64,000 bases of DNA, taken from the NCBI RefSeq assembly GCF_036108815.1, contig NZ_CP107985.1, positions 6,197,501-6,261,500 on the forward strand, written 5' to 3'. Below, one piece after another: positions 10,849 to 19,605 of the stretch (its first letter is position 1; the number at the start of each line of letters is the position of its first letter). Below the pieces are notes generated by a model. The model saw only the letters and a list, made by a program, of their open reading frames with translations, did no database searches and was not told where the DNA came from. The stretch comes from Streptomyces sp. NBC_00353. GTDB lineage: Bacteria; Actinomycetota; Actinomycetes; Streptomycetales; Streptomycetaceae. The translations under genes and the position numbers were made by a program.

Positions 10849-12873
10849 ATGTCCCTGGGTAGCGCTGCTCCGAAACCCGGGGGGCCGGGAGTCCGTACGG
10901 GGCGGGCTGCCGGTTCGGGACGTGGGCCTTCGCCGTTGGGGAGGCTTCTGCAGGGCGGCCGGTTGTTCCACGACCGGGCGCCCGGCGGTCCCGTGCCGCG
11001 ACTGCTGATGCGCTGGGTGCGGCGTCCGCTGCTGCCCGCCGTGCGGTTGTGGCGGCGCAACCTCCAGTTGCGGGTCGTCGCGGGCACGCTGCTCATGTCG
11101 CTCGGTGTGGTGCTGCTGCTCGGCCTGGTCGTGATCGGACAGGTGCGCAACGGTCTGCTCGACGCGAAGGGCAAGGCTGCTCAGACACAGGCCGCCGGTG
11201 GTTTCGCGGCGGCCCAGGACAAGGCGAACGCTCCGCTCACCCCCGGTGGGCGCGGAGGCGATGCCGGTGACGGGGCGACCGCCAACAACTCATGGCGGAC
11301 CGAGCTCGTCGATCAGCTCGCCAGTGGCGGCAAGAACGCCTTCAACGTGGTGGCGCTCAGCGCCGACGACGGCACCCGTGCGCCGCGCGGCTCGGGCAGC
11401 GTGGAAGCGGCCAGCGTCCCGCAGAGCCTGCGGGAGGCCGTGGACAAGGGGCCGGGTGCGTTCCAGACGTACTCGCTGATCAGGTATGCGAACGGGCAGG
11501 AGTCGCAGCCGGGTCTCGTCGTGGGCAAGCGCCTGTACGACATCGACCACAACCCGTACCAGCTCTACTACCTCTTCCCGCTGACGCAGGAGGAGAAGTC
11601 ACTGACCCTGGTCAAGGGCACCCTGGCCACTGCGGGACTGTTCGTGGTCGTGCTGCTCGGGGCCATCGCCTGGTTCGTGGTGCGGCAGGTCGTCACACCC
11701 GTACGGATGGCGGCGGGAATCGCCGAGCGACTCTCCGCGGGCCGGCTGCAGGAGCGGATGAAGGTCACCGGCGAGGACGACATCGCCCGGCTCGGTGAGG
11801 CCTTCAACAAGATGGCGCAGAACCTTCAGCTGAAGATCCAGCAGCTGGAGGAGCTCTCCCGGATGCAGCGGCGCTTCGTATCGGACGTCTCGCACGAGCT
11901 GCGGACACCGCTGACGACCGTGCGCATGGCCGCCGATGTGATCCACGAGGCGCGGGTGGACTTCGACCCCGTGACGGCTCGCTCCGCCGAGCTCCTCGGG
12001 GACCAGCTCGACCGGTTCGAGTCGCTGCTCTCCGATCTGCTGGAGATCAGCCGGTTCGACGCAGGCGCCGCGGCGCTGGAGGCCGAGCCGATAGACCTGC
12101 GGCAGGTCGTACGACGGGTGATCGGCGGTGCCGAGCCGCTCGCCGAGCGCAAGGGCACCCGGATCCGGGTGGTCGGTGACGAGCAGCCGGTGATCGCGGA
12201 GGCCGACGCGCGACGGGTCGAGCGCGTGCTGCGCAACCTGGTCGTCAACGCCGTCGAGCACGGCGAGGGCAAGGATGTCGTGGTGCGGATGGGTGTGGCC
12301 GGAGGAGCGGTCGCCATCGCCGTCCGGGACTACGGCGTGGGTCTCAAGCCGGGAGAGGCGACCCGGGTCTTCAACCGCTTCTGGCGCGCCGACCCCGCGC
12401 GGGCCCGGACGACGGGCGGTACCGGTCTCGGGCTGTCGATCGCCGTCGAGGACGCCCGGCTGCACGGCGGCTGGCTGCAGGCGTGGGGCGAGCCGGGCGG
12501 CGGTTCGCAGTTCCGCCTGACCCTGCCGCGTACGGCGGACGAGCCGCTGCGCGGATCGCCGATACCGCTGGAGCCCGAGGACTCGCGCCGCAACCGGGAG
12601 AACCGGGAGCGGGCCACGGACGGCGTCACGACCGGCAGTGAGCACCGGCTGACCTCGGTGCCCGCCCAACAGAGCGGCTCGGACCGGTCGCCGCTGCCCG
12701 TGCCGACGCGTGCCTCCGTGGCTCCCCGCACGGCGCCCGCTTCGGTGCATCCGGCGGCTCTGCCGGGCAGCGGCGCCCGGGTGGTCGCCCGCCCGGCCGA
12801 CGACCGGCCGGGCGGCGACGTCGAATCTGCTGCGCACCACCCGGAGCGGGAGGACACGACTCGTGGGCACTGA
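10849..12873 (+). CDS. mtrB: Sensor histidine kinase MtrB
   Basis: The 674-residue membrane kinase has a basic Gly/Pro-rich N-terminus, TM1 at about 75-97, an extracellular sensor loop of about 155 residues, TM2 at about 257-280 and a HAMP domain (about 281-333). The dimerisation/phospho-acceptor helix is FVSDVSHELRTPLTT with His349. The catalytic domain has the N box (NLVVNAVEHG) and the G boxes (DYGVGL, GGTGLGLSI). A low-complexity Pro/Arg-rich tail of about 100 residues ends the protein. The start is one base after the mtrA stop. The last 11 bases overlap the lpqB start. Its cognate regulator is MtrA. Confidence 0.96.
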   Translation: MSLGSAAPKPGGPGVRTGRAAGSGRGPSPLGRLLQGGRLFHDRAPGGPVPRLLMRWVRRPLLPAVRLWRRNLQLRVVAGTLLMSLGVVLLLGLVVIGQVRNGLLDAKGKAAQTQAAGGFAAAQDKANAPLTPGGRGGDAGDGATANNSWRTELVDQLASGGKNAFNVVALSADDGTRAPRGSGSVEAASVPQSLREAVDKGPGAFQTYSLIRYANGQESQPGLVVGKRLYDIDHNPYQLYYLFPLTQEEKSLTLVKGTLATAGLFVVVLLGAIAWFVVRQVVTPVRMAAGIAERLSAGRLQERMKVTGEDDIARLGEAFNKMAQNLQLKIQQLEELSRMQRRFVSDVSHELRTPLTTVRMAADVIHEARVDFDPVTARSAELLGDQLDRFESLLSDLLEISRFDAGAAALEAEPIDLRQVVRRVIGGAEPLAERKGTRIRVVGDEQPVIAEADARRVERVLRNLVVNAVEHGEGKDVVVRMGVAGGAVAIAVRDYGVGLKPGEATRVFNRFWRADPARARTTGGTGLGLSIAVEDARLHGGWLQAWGEPGGGSQFRLTLPRTADEPLRGSPIPLEPEDSRRNRENRERATDGVTTGSEHRLTSVPAQQSGSDRSPLPVPTRASVAPRTAPASVHPAALPGSGARVVARPADDRPGGDVESAAHHPEREDTTRGH

Positions 12874-14728
12874 CCGTCGTCAGGACGGCCGTGGACGTGC
12901 GGTGGGAGTGACCGCGTTGCTGGGGTGCGGCATCGTGCTGCTGTCCGCGTGCGGCTCGATGCCCGTCACCGGGGACGTCAAGGCCGTCGACGCCTCACAG
13001 CCGGGTGACTCCCAGGTCCAGGTGTACGCGGTGGCGCCGCGCGACAACGCCACTCCCATCGAGGTGGTCGACGGCTTCCTGGAGTCCATGACCAGCGACG
13101 ACCCCGGCTTCCGGACCACCCGCAAGTACCTGACGAAGAAGGCGGCCGGCACCTGGCGGCCGAGCGCGTTCACCACGGTGCTCTCGAAGGCGCCGAACCG
13201 CAGCGACCGCCCCGTCCACGACGGCGACCGCAGCAGCACGGAGCTCAGCTACACGCTGACCGGCGAGAAGGTGGCGACGGTCGACGCACAGAGCGCCTAC
13301 CAGCCGGTCGCGCCCACGCAGTTCAACCGCACCCTGCATCTGGTGCGGCAGAACGGGCCGGACGGCAAGGAGTGGCGCATCGACCTCGTGCCGGACGGTC
13401 TGCTGCTCGGCCAGTCCGACTTCAAGCGCCTCTACCGCTCCGTCAACAAGTACTACTTCGCCACCGGGCGGACTGCAGGACAGTCCACGCTGGTTGCCGA
13501 CCCGGTCTACGTACGCAACCGGACGGATCCCGTCACCGGGATGGACACCGTGACGCAGACGGTCCGCAGCCTCATCGAGGGGCCGACCAACTGGCTGCGT
13601 CCGGTGGTCGACACCCGCTTCCCGACCAGTACGGCGCTGCGCAAGGGCGTCACCGCGCTGGCGCCCGACGACCGCAGCGTCCTGAAGATCCCGCTGAACA
13701 AGAGGGCGGACAACGTCGGGCAGCGCTCCTGCCGCATGATGGCCTCTCAGGTGCTCTACACCGTGCGGGACCTGACGTCCGCCCGGGTCGAGCAGGTGGA
13801 GCTGCAGCGGTCCGACAGCTCGCCGCTGTGTGTGCTGGGCGCCGATCAGGCGGAGGAGTTCGCTCCGGACGGTTCGTCGGGCGGCCCCGACAGCCAGTAC
13901 TTCGTCGATGCCAAGGGGCATGTCCAGTGCATCCCGGGATCCACCAGGGGCAGCGGCGATCCGGAGCCGGTGACCGGCCCGTTCGGTGACGGGCCGGTGC
14001 GGATGAGCGCGGTCGGCGTGGCCCGTGACGAGCAGCTGGCGGCAGCGGTCTCGCAGAACAACGAGTCCCTGTACGTGTCCTCCATCGTCTCGGAGGGCGA
14101 ACTGCCCGCGCCCGCGGTGACCAGCAGCGGCAAGAATCTGAACGACCGTCTGTCGGCGCCCAGCTGGGACGGCCGGGGCGATCTCTGGGTGGCCGACCGG
14201 GACCCGGAGAACTCTCGGCTGCTGCGGCTGGCCGGTGGTGCCGGCAAGCCGTCGGAGGTCACGGTGCCGAGCCTGGACGGCGCGCGGCTGGAGGCGTTGC
14301 GGCTGTCGGCGGACGGGGTGCGGATCGCGCTGCTGCTGACCAAGGACGGGCACACCACGCTGAAAATCGGCCGGATCGAGCGTCATGGGCCGGCCTCGAA
14401 GCAGGAGGTCTCCGTCGTGGAGCTGCGGCAGGCCGCGCCGCAGCTGGCGGATGTCACCGCGATGTCCTGGTCGGGCCGGAGCCGTCTCGTGGTGGTCGGC
14501 AAGGAGCAGGGCGGCGTGCAGCAGGTGCGCTATGTGCAGGCGGACGGTTCGGCACCGGCCTCGGGCGTGCTGCCCGGGGTGAACCAGGTGTCGGCGGTCG
14601 CGGCGGCGGACGACGAGCAGTTGCCGCTGATGGCGGACACCGAGGGTGACGGGATAGTGAAGCTGTCGCCGGGTGACAACTGGCAGACGGTGCTCAAGGA
14701 AGGTTCGTCGCTGGTCTACCCGGGCTGA
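12863..14728 (+). CDS. lpqB: LpqB, lipoprotein partner of MtrAB
   Basis: The GTG start sits inside the mtrB end and is preceded by GGAGG. The 621-residue precursor has a signal peptide and a lipobox L-S-A-C with Cys30 as the lipidated residue. A GerMN-like region follows in the N-terminal half and a beta-propeller-like C-terminal half. LpqB proteins bind the MtrB sensor domain outside the cell and tune MtrA signalling, as reported for mycobacteria. The overlap with mtrB implies co-translation. Confidence 0.95.
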   Translation: MGTDRRQDGRGRAVGVTALLGCGIVLLSACGSMPVTGDVKAVDASQPGDSQVQVYAVAPRDNATPIEVVDGFLESMTSDDPGFRTTRKYLTKKAAGTWRPSAFTTVLSKAPNRSDRPVHDGDRSSTELSYTLTGEKVATVDAQSAYQPVAPTQFNRTLHLVRQNGPDGKEWRIDLVPDGLLLGQSDFKRLYRSVNKYYFATGRTAGQSTLVADPVYVRNRTDPVTGMDTVTQTVRSLIEGPTNWLRPVVDTRFPTSTALRKGVTALAPDDRSVLKIPLNKRADNVGQRSCRMMASQVLYTVRDLTSARVEQVELQRSDSSPLCVLGADQAEEFAPDGSSGGPDSQYFVDAKGHVQCIPGSTRGSGDPEPVTGPFGDGPVRMSAVGVARDEQLAAAVSQNNESLYVSSIVSEGELPAPAVTSSGKNLNDRLSAPSWDGRGDLWVADRDPENSRLLRLAGGAGKPSEVTVPSLDGARLEALRLSADGVRIALLLTKDGHTTLKIGRIERHGPASKQEVSVVELRQAAPQLADVTAMSWSGRSRLVVVGKEQGGVQQVRYVQADGSAPASGVLPGVNQVSAVAAADDEQLPLMADTEGDGIVKLSPGDNWQTVLKEGSSLVYPG

Positions 14729-14824
14729 GGCCTGTGCAGGCGGGCGGACGACGGGCCTTGGGCGAGGGGGCCTGCGTTTTCCACAGGGGTGGCCGGGTTC
14801 GTGGGCCGGGGGCACAGTGGAGAT

Positions 14825-15532
14825 ATGCGGGGGTGGTGGCGGGAGATCGCCGGGCTGGTGCTGCCGGTGGCCTGTGGTGGCTGCGGTGGGCCGCGGAGCG
14901 AGCTGTGCGAGGACTGCCGGGCGGCGCTGTACGGCGTGGCGCCGCAACGGGTGAGACCCGCGCCGGAGCCCGCCGGGCTGCCGGTGGTGCATGCCGCTGC
15001 CGCGTACGAGAACGCGGTACGGGCGGTGCTCCTGGCACACAAGGAGCGTGGCGCACTTCCTCTGTCGCGGGCGCTCGGCAGGGCGCTGGCGGGCGCCGTG
15101 CGGGCCGGGACGGGGCAGGTGAGCGGTCCGGGGCCGCTGCTGCTCGTACCCGTGCCGTCGGCGCGGCGGGCCGTTGCGGCGCGCGGGCATGATCCGGCAC
15201 GCCGGATCGCGCTGGCCGCAGCGAAGGAGCTGAGGCTTGGCGGGATTCCGGCCAGAGTGGTTCCGGTGCTGCGGCAACGGCGCCCGGTGGCCGATCAGTC
15301 GGGGCTCGGCGCCCGGCAGCGGCAGGCGAATCTCGCGGGTGCGCTGGAGGTGGTGGCCGGTGGTGAGCGGCTGCTTGCGGCCGAACGGGTAGTACTCGTG
15401 GACGACCTTCTGACGACCGGGGCCTCGCTGGCGGAGGCTGCACGGGCGGTCGAAGCCGCGGGCGGGCGAACGGGGCAGGCGGCCGTTGTCGCAGCATCGC
15501 CGTCTGCCTTCGCAATAAACCGGAACTGCTAG
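14825..15532 (+). CDS. ComF-family phosphoribosyltransferase-like protein
   Basis: The 235-residue protein starts at the ATG preceded by GTGGAG. The N-terminal zinc ribbon has Cys17, Cys20, Cys28 and Cys31. The PRTase-like domain has the phosphoribosyl-pyrophosphate motif VVLVDDLLTTGASL near 190-205. ComF proteins are tied to DNA uptake in competent bacteria. In actinobacteria the gene is conserved beside lpqB and hpf without known competence, so its role here is unclear. Confidence 0.9.
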   Translation: MRGWWREIAGLVLPVACGGCGGPRSELCEDCRAALYGVAPQRVRPAPEPAGLPVVHAAAAYENAVRAVLLAHKERGALPLSRALGRALAGAVRAGTGQVSGPGPLLLVPVPSARRAVAARGHDPARRIALAAAKELRLGGIPARVVPVLRQRRPVADQSGLGARQRQANLAGALEVVAGGERLLAAERVVLVDDLLTTGASLAEAARAVEAAGGRTGQAAVVAASPSAFAINRNC

Positions 15533-15648
15533 TCGACTTGCATCGTTGCAGGTAGTGAGTGGGTAAAGGGCCCTGAACGGAGGTACGTGCGAGTAGCGGG
15601 TGCCGACATCCGGCCGATCAGGCTATGTTCGGTTGTGAGGAATGGTGA

Positions 15649-15831
15649 ATGCCAGACCTCGACGAGTGCACCGCCAGGTTTCGGGCAGGCGACTCACCGG
15701 TAGGCCAGACGTTCAAAAAGATCGGTGGGGTGGAGACCTCCCCGACGGGGGAGGAGGAGGTGGAAGTCACCGAGTCCGCGGCTCCGGCGACCACCGGGGC
15801 CTGGTGCAAAAGGGAGATGCTCCGCCGCTGA
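15649..15831 (+). CDS. Possible 60-residue ORF upstream of hpf
   Basis: An open frame fills much of the 327-base gap between comF and hpf. It starts at ATG 15649 (upstream GTGAGGAATGGTGA gives a weak GAGG-like site) and stops 28 bases before hpf. The product is acidic in the middle (GEEEVEV) and has one Trp and two Cys. G/C at third codon positions is high but lower than in the neighbouring genes. I recognise no family. It could be a small conserved protein, a leader ORF for hpf or chance coding potential in high-GC DNA. The rest of the gap probably holds the hpf promoter, but I could not assign -10/-35 boxes. Confidence 0.25.
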   Translation: MPDLDECTARFRAGDSPVGQTFKKIGGVETSPTGEEEVEVTESAAPATTGAWCKREMLRR

Positions 15832-15859
15832 GCGGGGCGATCCGGGAACGGAGTTCTGC

Positions 15860-16549
15860 GTGGACATCGTCGTCAAGGGCCGCAAGACCGAGGTGCCCGA
15901 GCGGTTCCGCAAGCACGTGGCCGAGAAGCTGAAGCTGGACAAGATCCAGAAGTTCGACGGCAAGGTGATCAGCCTCGACGTCGAGGTGTCCAAGGAGCCA
16001 AACCCCCGTCAGGCGGACCGCTCCGACCGGGTGGAGATCACGCTCCGCTCGCGTGGGCCGGTAATCCGCGCTGAAGCGGCCGCAGGCGACCCGTACGCAG
16101 CGCTGGACCTGGCCACCGGGAAGCTGGAGGCGCGGCTGCGCAAGCAGCATGACAAGCGCTACAGCCGCCGTGGCAACGGCCGGATTCCCGCTGCCGAAGT
16201 CGCCGAGACGGTGCCGGGTACGGCGTCCTTCAACAGTGAGGGCGACCTGGCCGGCGACGGCGCCGGCCCGTCTGTACCCATCACCAGGATCGGCTCGCTC
16301 GAGGTACAGGGCGAAGGACCGCTGGTGATGCGCGAGAAGACGCACGTCGCGGCACCGATGACGCTCGACCAGGCGCTCTACGAGATGGAGCTGGTCGGGC
16401 ACGACTTCTATCTGTTCGTCGACTCCGAGACGAAGGAGCCCAGTGTCGTCTATCGGCGGCATGCTTACGACTACGGTGTCATTCATCTGAGGACCGACCC
16501 GCTGGCCGCTGACGAGGCGGGCGGCGCGGGCGGTGCGCTCGGCGGCTGA
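15860..16549 (+). CDS. hpf: Long-form ribosome hibernation promoting factor
   Basis: The GTG start is preceded by CGGAG at 6-base spacing. The 229-residue product has an N-terminal S30AE/HPF domain (about 1-105: VDIVVKGRKTEVPERFRKHV). A linker follows, then the C-terminal dimerisation domain (about 170-225: MTLDQALYEMELVGHDFYLFVDSE..SVVYRRHAYDYGVI) that defines long HPF. Long HPF dimerises 70S ribosomes into inactive 100S particles in stationary phase or dormancy. Its neighbour is an orphan NarL-type regulator. The comF-hpf-secA neighbourhood is conserved in actinobacteria. Confidence 0.95.
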   Translation: MDIVVKGRKTEVPERFRKHVAEKLKLDKIQKFDGKVISLDVEVSKEPNPRQADRSDRVEITLRSRGPVIRAEAAAGDPYAALDLATGKLEARLRKQHDKRYSRRGNGRIPAAEVAETVPGTASFNSEGDLAGDGAGPSVPITRIGSLEVQGEGPLVMREKTHVAAPMTLDQALYEMELVGHDFYLFVDSETKEPSVVYRRHAYDYGVIHLRTDPLAADEAGGAGGALGG

Positions 16550-16563
16550 CGCCCCGCATCGGT

Positions 16564-16598
16564 GGTGCCCCTGGGGCGTAATTCGCGCCAGGGGCACC
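16564..16598 (+). terminator. Hairpin terminator after hpf
   Basis: Arms GGTGCCCCTGGGGCG and CGCGCCAGGGGCACC pair over about 15 bp around a 5-base loop, 14 bases after the hpf stop. There is no T-tract, as is common for streptomycete terminators. Confidence 0.75.
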
Positions 16599-16732
16599 CG
16601 CGTGCGACGACAGAACCACCGCTCTGACGTCCAGGCATGAAATCATGGCGCCCCAAGCCAATCGGTGCTCTGTGAACTGCCGTTGGCGGAGAGTTTTTGA
16701 ACTTCAGGCCATGGCCTTCAGGGGGAGGAACG

Positions 16733-17491
16733 ATGGCGGACACCTTCGGGCCCGTGCGCGATGCAAATGACGGAGGAGACGACGCTGCCGGTGCCGATAC
16801 CGGCGCGGACACGGACAGCGGTTCCCGCAAGGAACCGATCCGCGTTCTGGTGGTGGACGACCATGCGCTCTTCCGCAGAGGCCTGGAGATCGTCCTCGCC
16901 CAGGAGGAGGACATCCAGGTCGTCGGCGAGGCGGGTGACGGGGCGGAGGCGGTCGACAAGGCGGCCGATCTGCTGCCCGACATCGTGCTGATGGATGTCC
17001 GCATGCCCAAGCGGGGCGGCATCGAGGCCTGCACGTCCATCAAGGAGGTGGCCCCCAGCGCGAAGATCATCATGCTGACGATCAGCGACGAGGAGGCCGA
17101 CCTCTACGACGCGATCAAGGCGGGAGCCACCGGCTATCTCCTCAAGGAGATCTCCACGGACGAGGTGGCCACGGCGATCCGCGCGGTCGCCGACGGGCAG
17201 TCCCAGATCAGCCCGTCCATGGCGTCCAAATTGCTCACCGAGTTCAAGTCGATGATCCAGCGGACCGACGAGCGCCGACTGGTGCCGGCGCCGCGGCTGA
17301 CCGACCGGGAGCTCGAAGTCCTCAAACTGGTTGCCACGGGCATGAATAATCGCGATATCGCGAAGGAGCTGTTCATTTCCGAGAACACCGTGAAGAACCA
17401 CGTCCGCAACATTCTGGAGAAGCTGCAGCTGCACTCCAGGATGGAAGCAGTGGTCTATGCCATGCGGGAGAAGATCCTCGAGATCAGGTAA
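16733..17491 (+). CDS. NarL/FixJ-family response regulator, no adjacent kinase
   Basis: The ATG start has GGGGGAGGAACG directly upstream. The 252-residue protein has an acidic Asp/Gly/Ala-rich extension of about 33 residues. The receiver domain (about 36-150) has VVDDH and phospho-acceptor Asp88 in IVLMDVRMPKRGG. The LuxR-type HTH is at about 183-240 (LTDRELEVLKLVATGMNNRDIAKELFISENTVKNHV). No histidine kinase gene lies nearby, so it is an orphan. Position next to hpf suggests a link to dormancy or stationary phase, as with DevR-type regulators, but the sequence alone does not show this. Confidence 0.93.
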   Translation: MADTFGPVRDANDGGDDAAGADTGADTDSGSRKEPIRVLVVDDHALFRRGLEIVLAQEEDIQVVGEAGDGAEAVDKAADLLPDIVLMDVRMPKRGGIEACTSIKEVAPSAKIIMLTISDEEADLYDAIKAGATGYLLKEISTDEVATAIRAVADGQSQISPSMASKLLTEFKSMIQRTDERRLVPAPRLTDRELEVLKLVATGMNNRDIAKELFISENTVKNHVRNILEKLQLHSRMEAVVYAMREKILEIR

Positions 17492-17504
17492 AGCAACGGC
17501 ATGG

Positions 17505-18680
17505 TCAATTGAGGGCGCGGGCGATTTCCTGGGCGAGCGGCTCGCGCAGCTCCGGTGCGTCGACCCGCTCCAGTCGTACGTCCGTACAGCCGACCCAGGA
17601 CGCAGCTTCCACCAAGGCCTCGGCCATCGGCGCCACGGCCTTCCTGCCCGCCAGCGACACCTGCCGGGCGACCAGCGTGGTGCCCTCGCGCGCCGGATCG
17701 ACCCGGCCCTGCAGCTTGCCGCCGGCCAGCAGCGGCATCGCGAAATAGCCGTGGATCCGCTTGGGCTTGGGGACGTACGCCTCCAGGCGGTGGGTGAAGC
17801 CGAATATCCGCTCCGTCCGGGCCCGCTCCCAGATCAGTGAATCGAACGGCGACAGCAGCGTCGTGCGGTGTCGTCCGCGGGGCTCCGAGGCCAGCGCCGC
17901 CGGGTCGGCCCAGGCGGGCTTCGCCCAGCCCTCCACCGTCACCGGTACCAGACCGGAGTCCGCCACCACCGCGTCGAACTGCTCGCCCTTGAGCCGGTGG
18001 TAGTCCGCGATGTCGGCGCGGGTGCCGACCCCCAGGGACTGGCCTGCGAGCGCGACCAGCCGCCGCAGGCACTCCCTGTCGTCCAGATCGTCGTGGAGTA
18101 CGGCATCGGGCAGGGCGCGCTCCGCGAGGTCGTACACCCGCTTCCAGCTGCGCCGCTCGGTGCACACCACCTCGCCGTACATCAGGGCCCGCTCGACGGC
18201 GACCTTCGAGGCGGACCAGTCCCACCACTCCCCGCCGTTCTTCGCGCCGCCCAGCTCCGTCGCCGTCAGCGGGCCCTCGGCGCGCAGCTGCTTGATCACC
18301 GCGTCGTAGGCCCCGTCCGGCAGGTCGTGGTGCCAGTGCGGGCGCGAGCGGTAGGCGCGGCGACGGAACGCGAAGTGCGGCCACTCCTCGACCGGCAGGA
18401 TGCACGCCGCATGCGACCAGTACTCGAAGCTGCGGCCGGCCGACCAGTACGCGTCCTCGACCGTGCGCCGGCCCACTGCGCCGAGGCGTGCGTACGGGAT
18501 CAGTTCGTGCGAGCGGGCCAGCACCGAGATCGTGTCGAGCTGTACGGCACCGAGGTGCCGCAGCACGCCCGGCACCCCGGCCCGGCGGTCCGGCGCGCCG
18601 AGGAAGCCCTGGGCGCGCAGGGCGATTCTGCGGGCCTGGTCGGCGGAGAGTTCGGCGGCGGGAAGCGGCACTGGCGTCAT
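17505..18680 (-). CDS. YcaQ/AlkX-like winged-helix DNA glycosylase
   Basis: The 391-residue protein of the HTH_42/YcaQ superfamily. E. coli YcaQ (AlkX) unhooks DNA interstrand crosslinks and removes bulky N7-alkylguanine using a QxD motif. Here the matching motif is Gln47-Leu-Asp49 in RHLGAVQLDTISVLARSHEL. Other family features include YWSHAACILPVEEWPHFAFRR and a C-terminal SPFDSLIWERARTERIFGFTHRLEAYVPKPKR block. Streptomycetes carry AlkX-type housekeeping copies and AlkZ-type self-resistance copies (QxQ); the QLD form points to AlkX. It follows the GNAT gene in the same direction after 34 bases and converges on the response regulator with only 13 bases between stops. Confidence 0.85.
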   Translation of the reverse strand: MTPVPLPAAELSADQARRIALRAQGFLGAPDRRAGVPGVLRHLGAVQLDTISVLARSHELIPYARLGAVGRRTVEDAYWSAGRSFEYWSHAACILPVEEWPHFAFRRRAYRSRPHWHHDLPDGAYDAVIKQLRAEGPLTATELGGAKNGGEWWDWSASKVAVERALMYGEVVCTERRSWKRVYDLAERALPDAVLHDDLDDRECLRRLVALAGQSLGVGTRADIADYHRLKGEQFDAVVADSGLVPVTVEGWAKPAWADPAALASEPRGRHRTTLLSPFDSLIWERARTERIFGFTHRLEAYVPKPKRIHGYFAMPLLAGGKLQGRVDPAREGTTLVARQVSLAGRKAVAPMAEALVEAASWVGCTDVRLERVDAPELREPLAQEIARALN

Positions 18681-18714
18681 GTCTCGCACCCTAGAGGGCG
18701 GCACTGACATCCGT

Positions 18715-19365
18715 TCACGGTGCGGTGGACAGGCCTGTGGGGAGCCCGGGGACCGGACCGGAGGAGAGGTCGGCCGAGGGGGCGGCGGCGGGGGCCGTGG
18801 CCGGGAGATACGGGTGGGCGCCCGGCAGGCCGAGGTCGGAAGGGAGCAGTGCGCCGACCCAGATGTCCCGCCGCACCCCCTTGTTCAGCAGGCCGGACCG
18901 CTGGTCGCCCTCCATGCGGAAGCCCGCTCGCCGCGCCACGGCCCGCGAGGGTTCGTTGCCCACCTCGGCCCGCCACTCCAGCCGGTCCCCGCCGAGCGAG
19001 GTGAAGGTCCAGTGGGCCGCGGCCGCTACCGCCTCGGTCATGTAGCCGAGACCGCGGTGCTCCTTCGCGGTCCAGAACCCCACCTCGTACGTGTCGTGCA
19101 GGTTGCGGCGGTTGATGCCGAGGGCACCTGTCATGGCCCCGCCGTCGCGCAGGACCACCGCGAAGTTGTACATCGAGTCGTCCTGCCAGCCGCCGGGGGA
19201 CAGCTTCCGGGTGAAGAGTTCCGCGTCGGCGTGGGTGTACGGCGAAGGGACGACTGTCCAGCGCTGGATGGCCGGGTCCTGACAGGCGGCGTGCACCTGG
19301 TCCGCGTCGCCCCCGTGGAAGGGGCGCAGCAGCAGACGCTCGGTCGTGAGAGTGATCGGCTCCAT
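18715..19365 (-). CDS. GNAT-family N-acetyltransferase (RimJ/RimL type)
   Basis: The 216-residue protein begins MEPITLTTERLLLRPFHGGDADQV, typical of RimJ/RimL-like Acetyltransf_3 proteins. Conserved blocks are YEVGFWTAKEHRGLGYMTEAVAA (acetyl-CoA loop around RGLGYM) and RLEWRAEVGNEPSRAVARRAGF. The substrate is unknown; relatives acetylate ribosomal proteins, antibiotics or small amines. The tail after about 170 is Pro/Ala-rich and divergent. It is divergent from secA over a 240-base gap and probably co-transcribed with the downstream glycosylase gene. Confidence 0.88.
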   Translation of the reverse strand: MEPITLTTERLLLRPFHGGDADQVHAACQDPAIQRWTVVPSPYTHADAELFTRKLSPGGWQDDSMYNFAVVLRDGGAMTGALGINRRNLHDTYEVGFWTAKEHRGLGYMTEAVAAAAHWTFTSLGGDRLEWRAEVGNEPSRAVARRAGFRMEGDQRSGLLNKGVRRDIWVGALLPSDLGLPGAHPYLPATAPAAAPSADLSSGPVPGLPTGLSTAP

Positions 19366-19605
19366 GTACGGATTCTGGTGAGGCGCCGACGGTGATGCGA
19401 ACACTTTTCGGGGTTCCCGGCACCTTCGGGGCCCTCTGTCCGTTGACTCGAAGGGGCCCAGTGGGGGCAACGCGGCGGCAGCCCTCCCGGCGCGGCGGGG
19501 TCCTCGCTTACGATGGCCGTTGCGGTGGGGCCCACCTGCCGTGCCCGCGCCAGCGTCCATAACACGACCCAGTGCCAGGCCCGACCGGCAAGGAGACCAG
19601 CCTCA

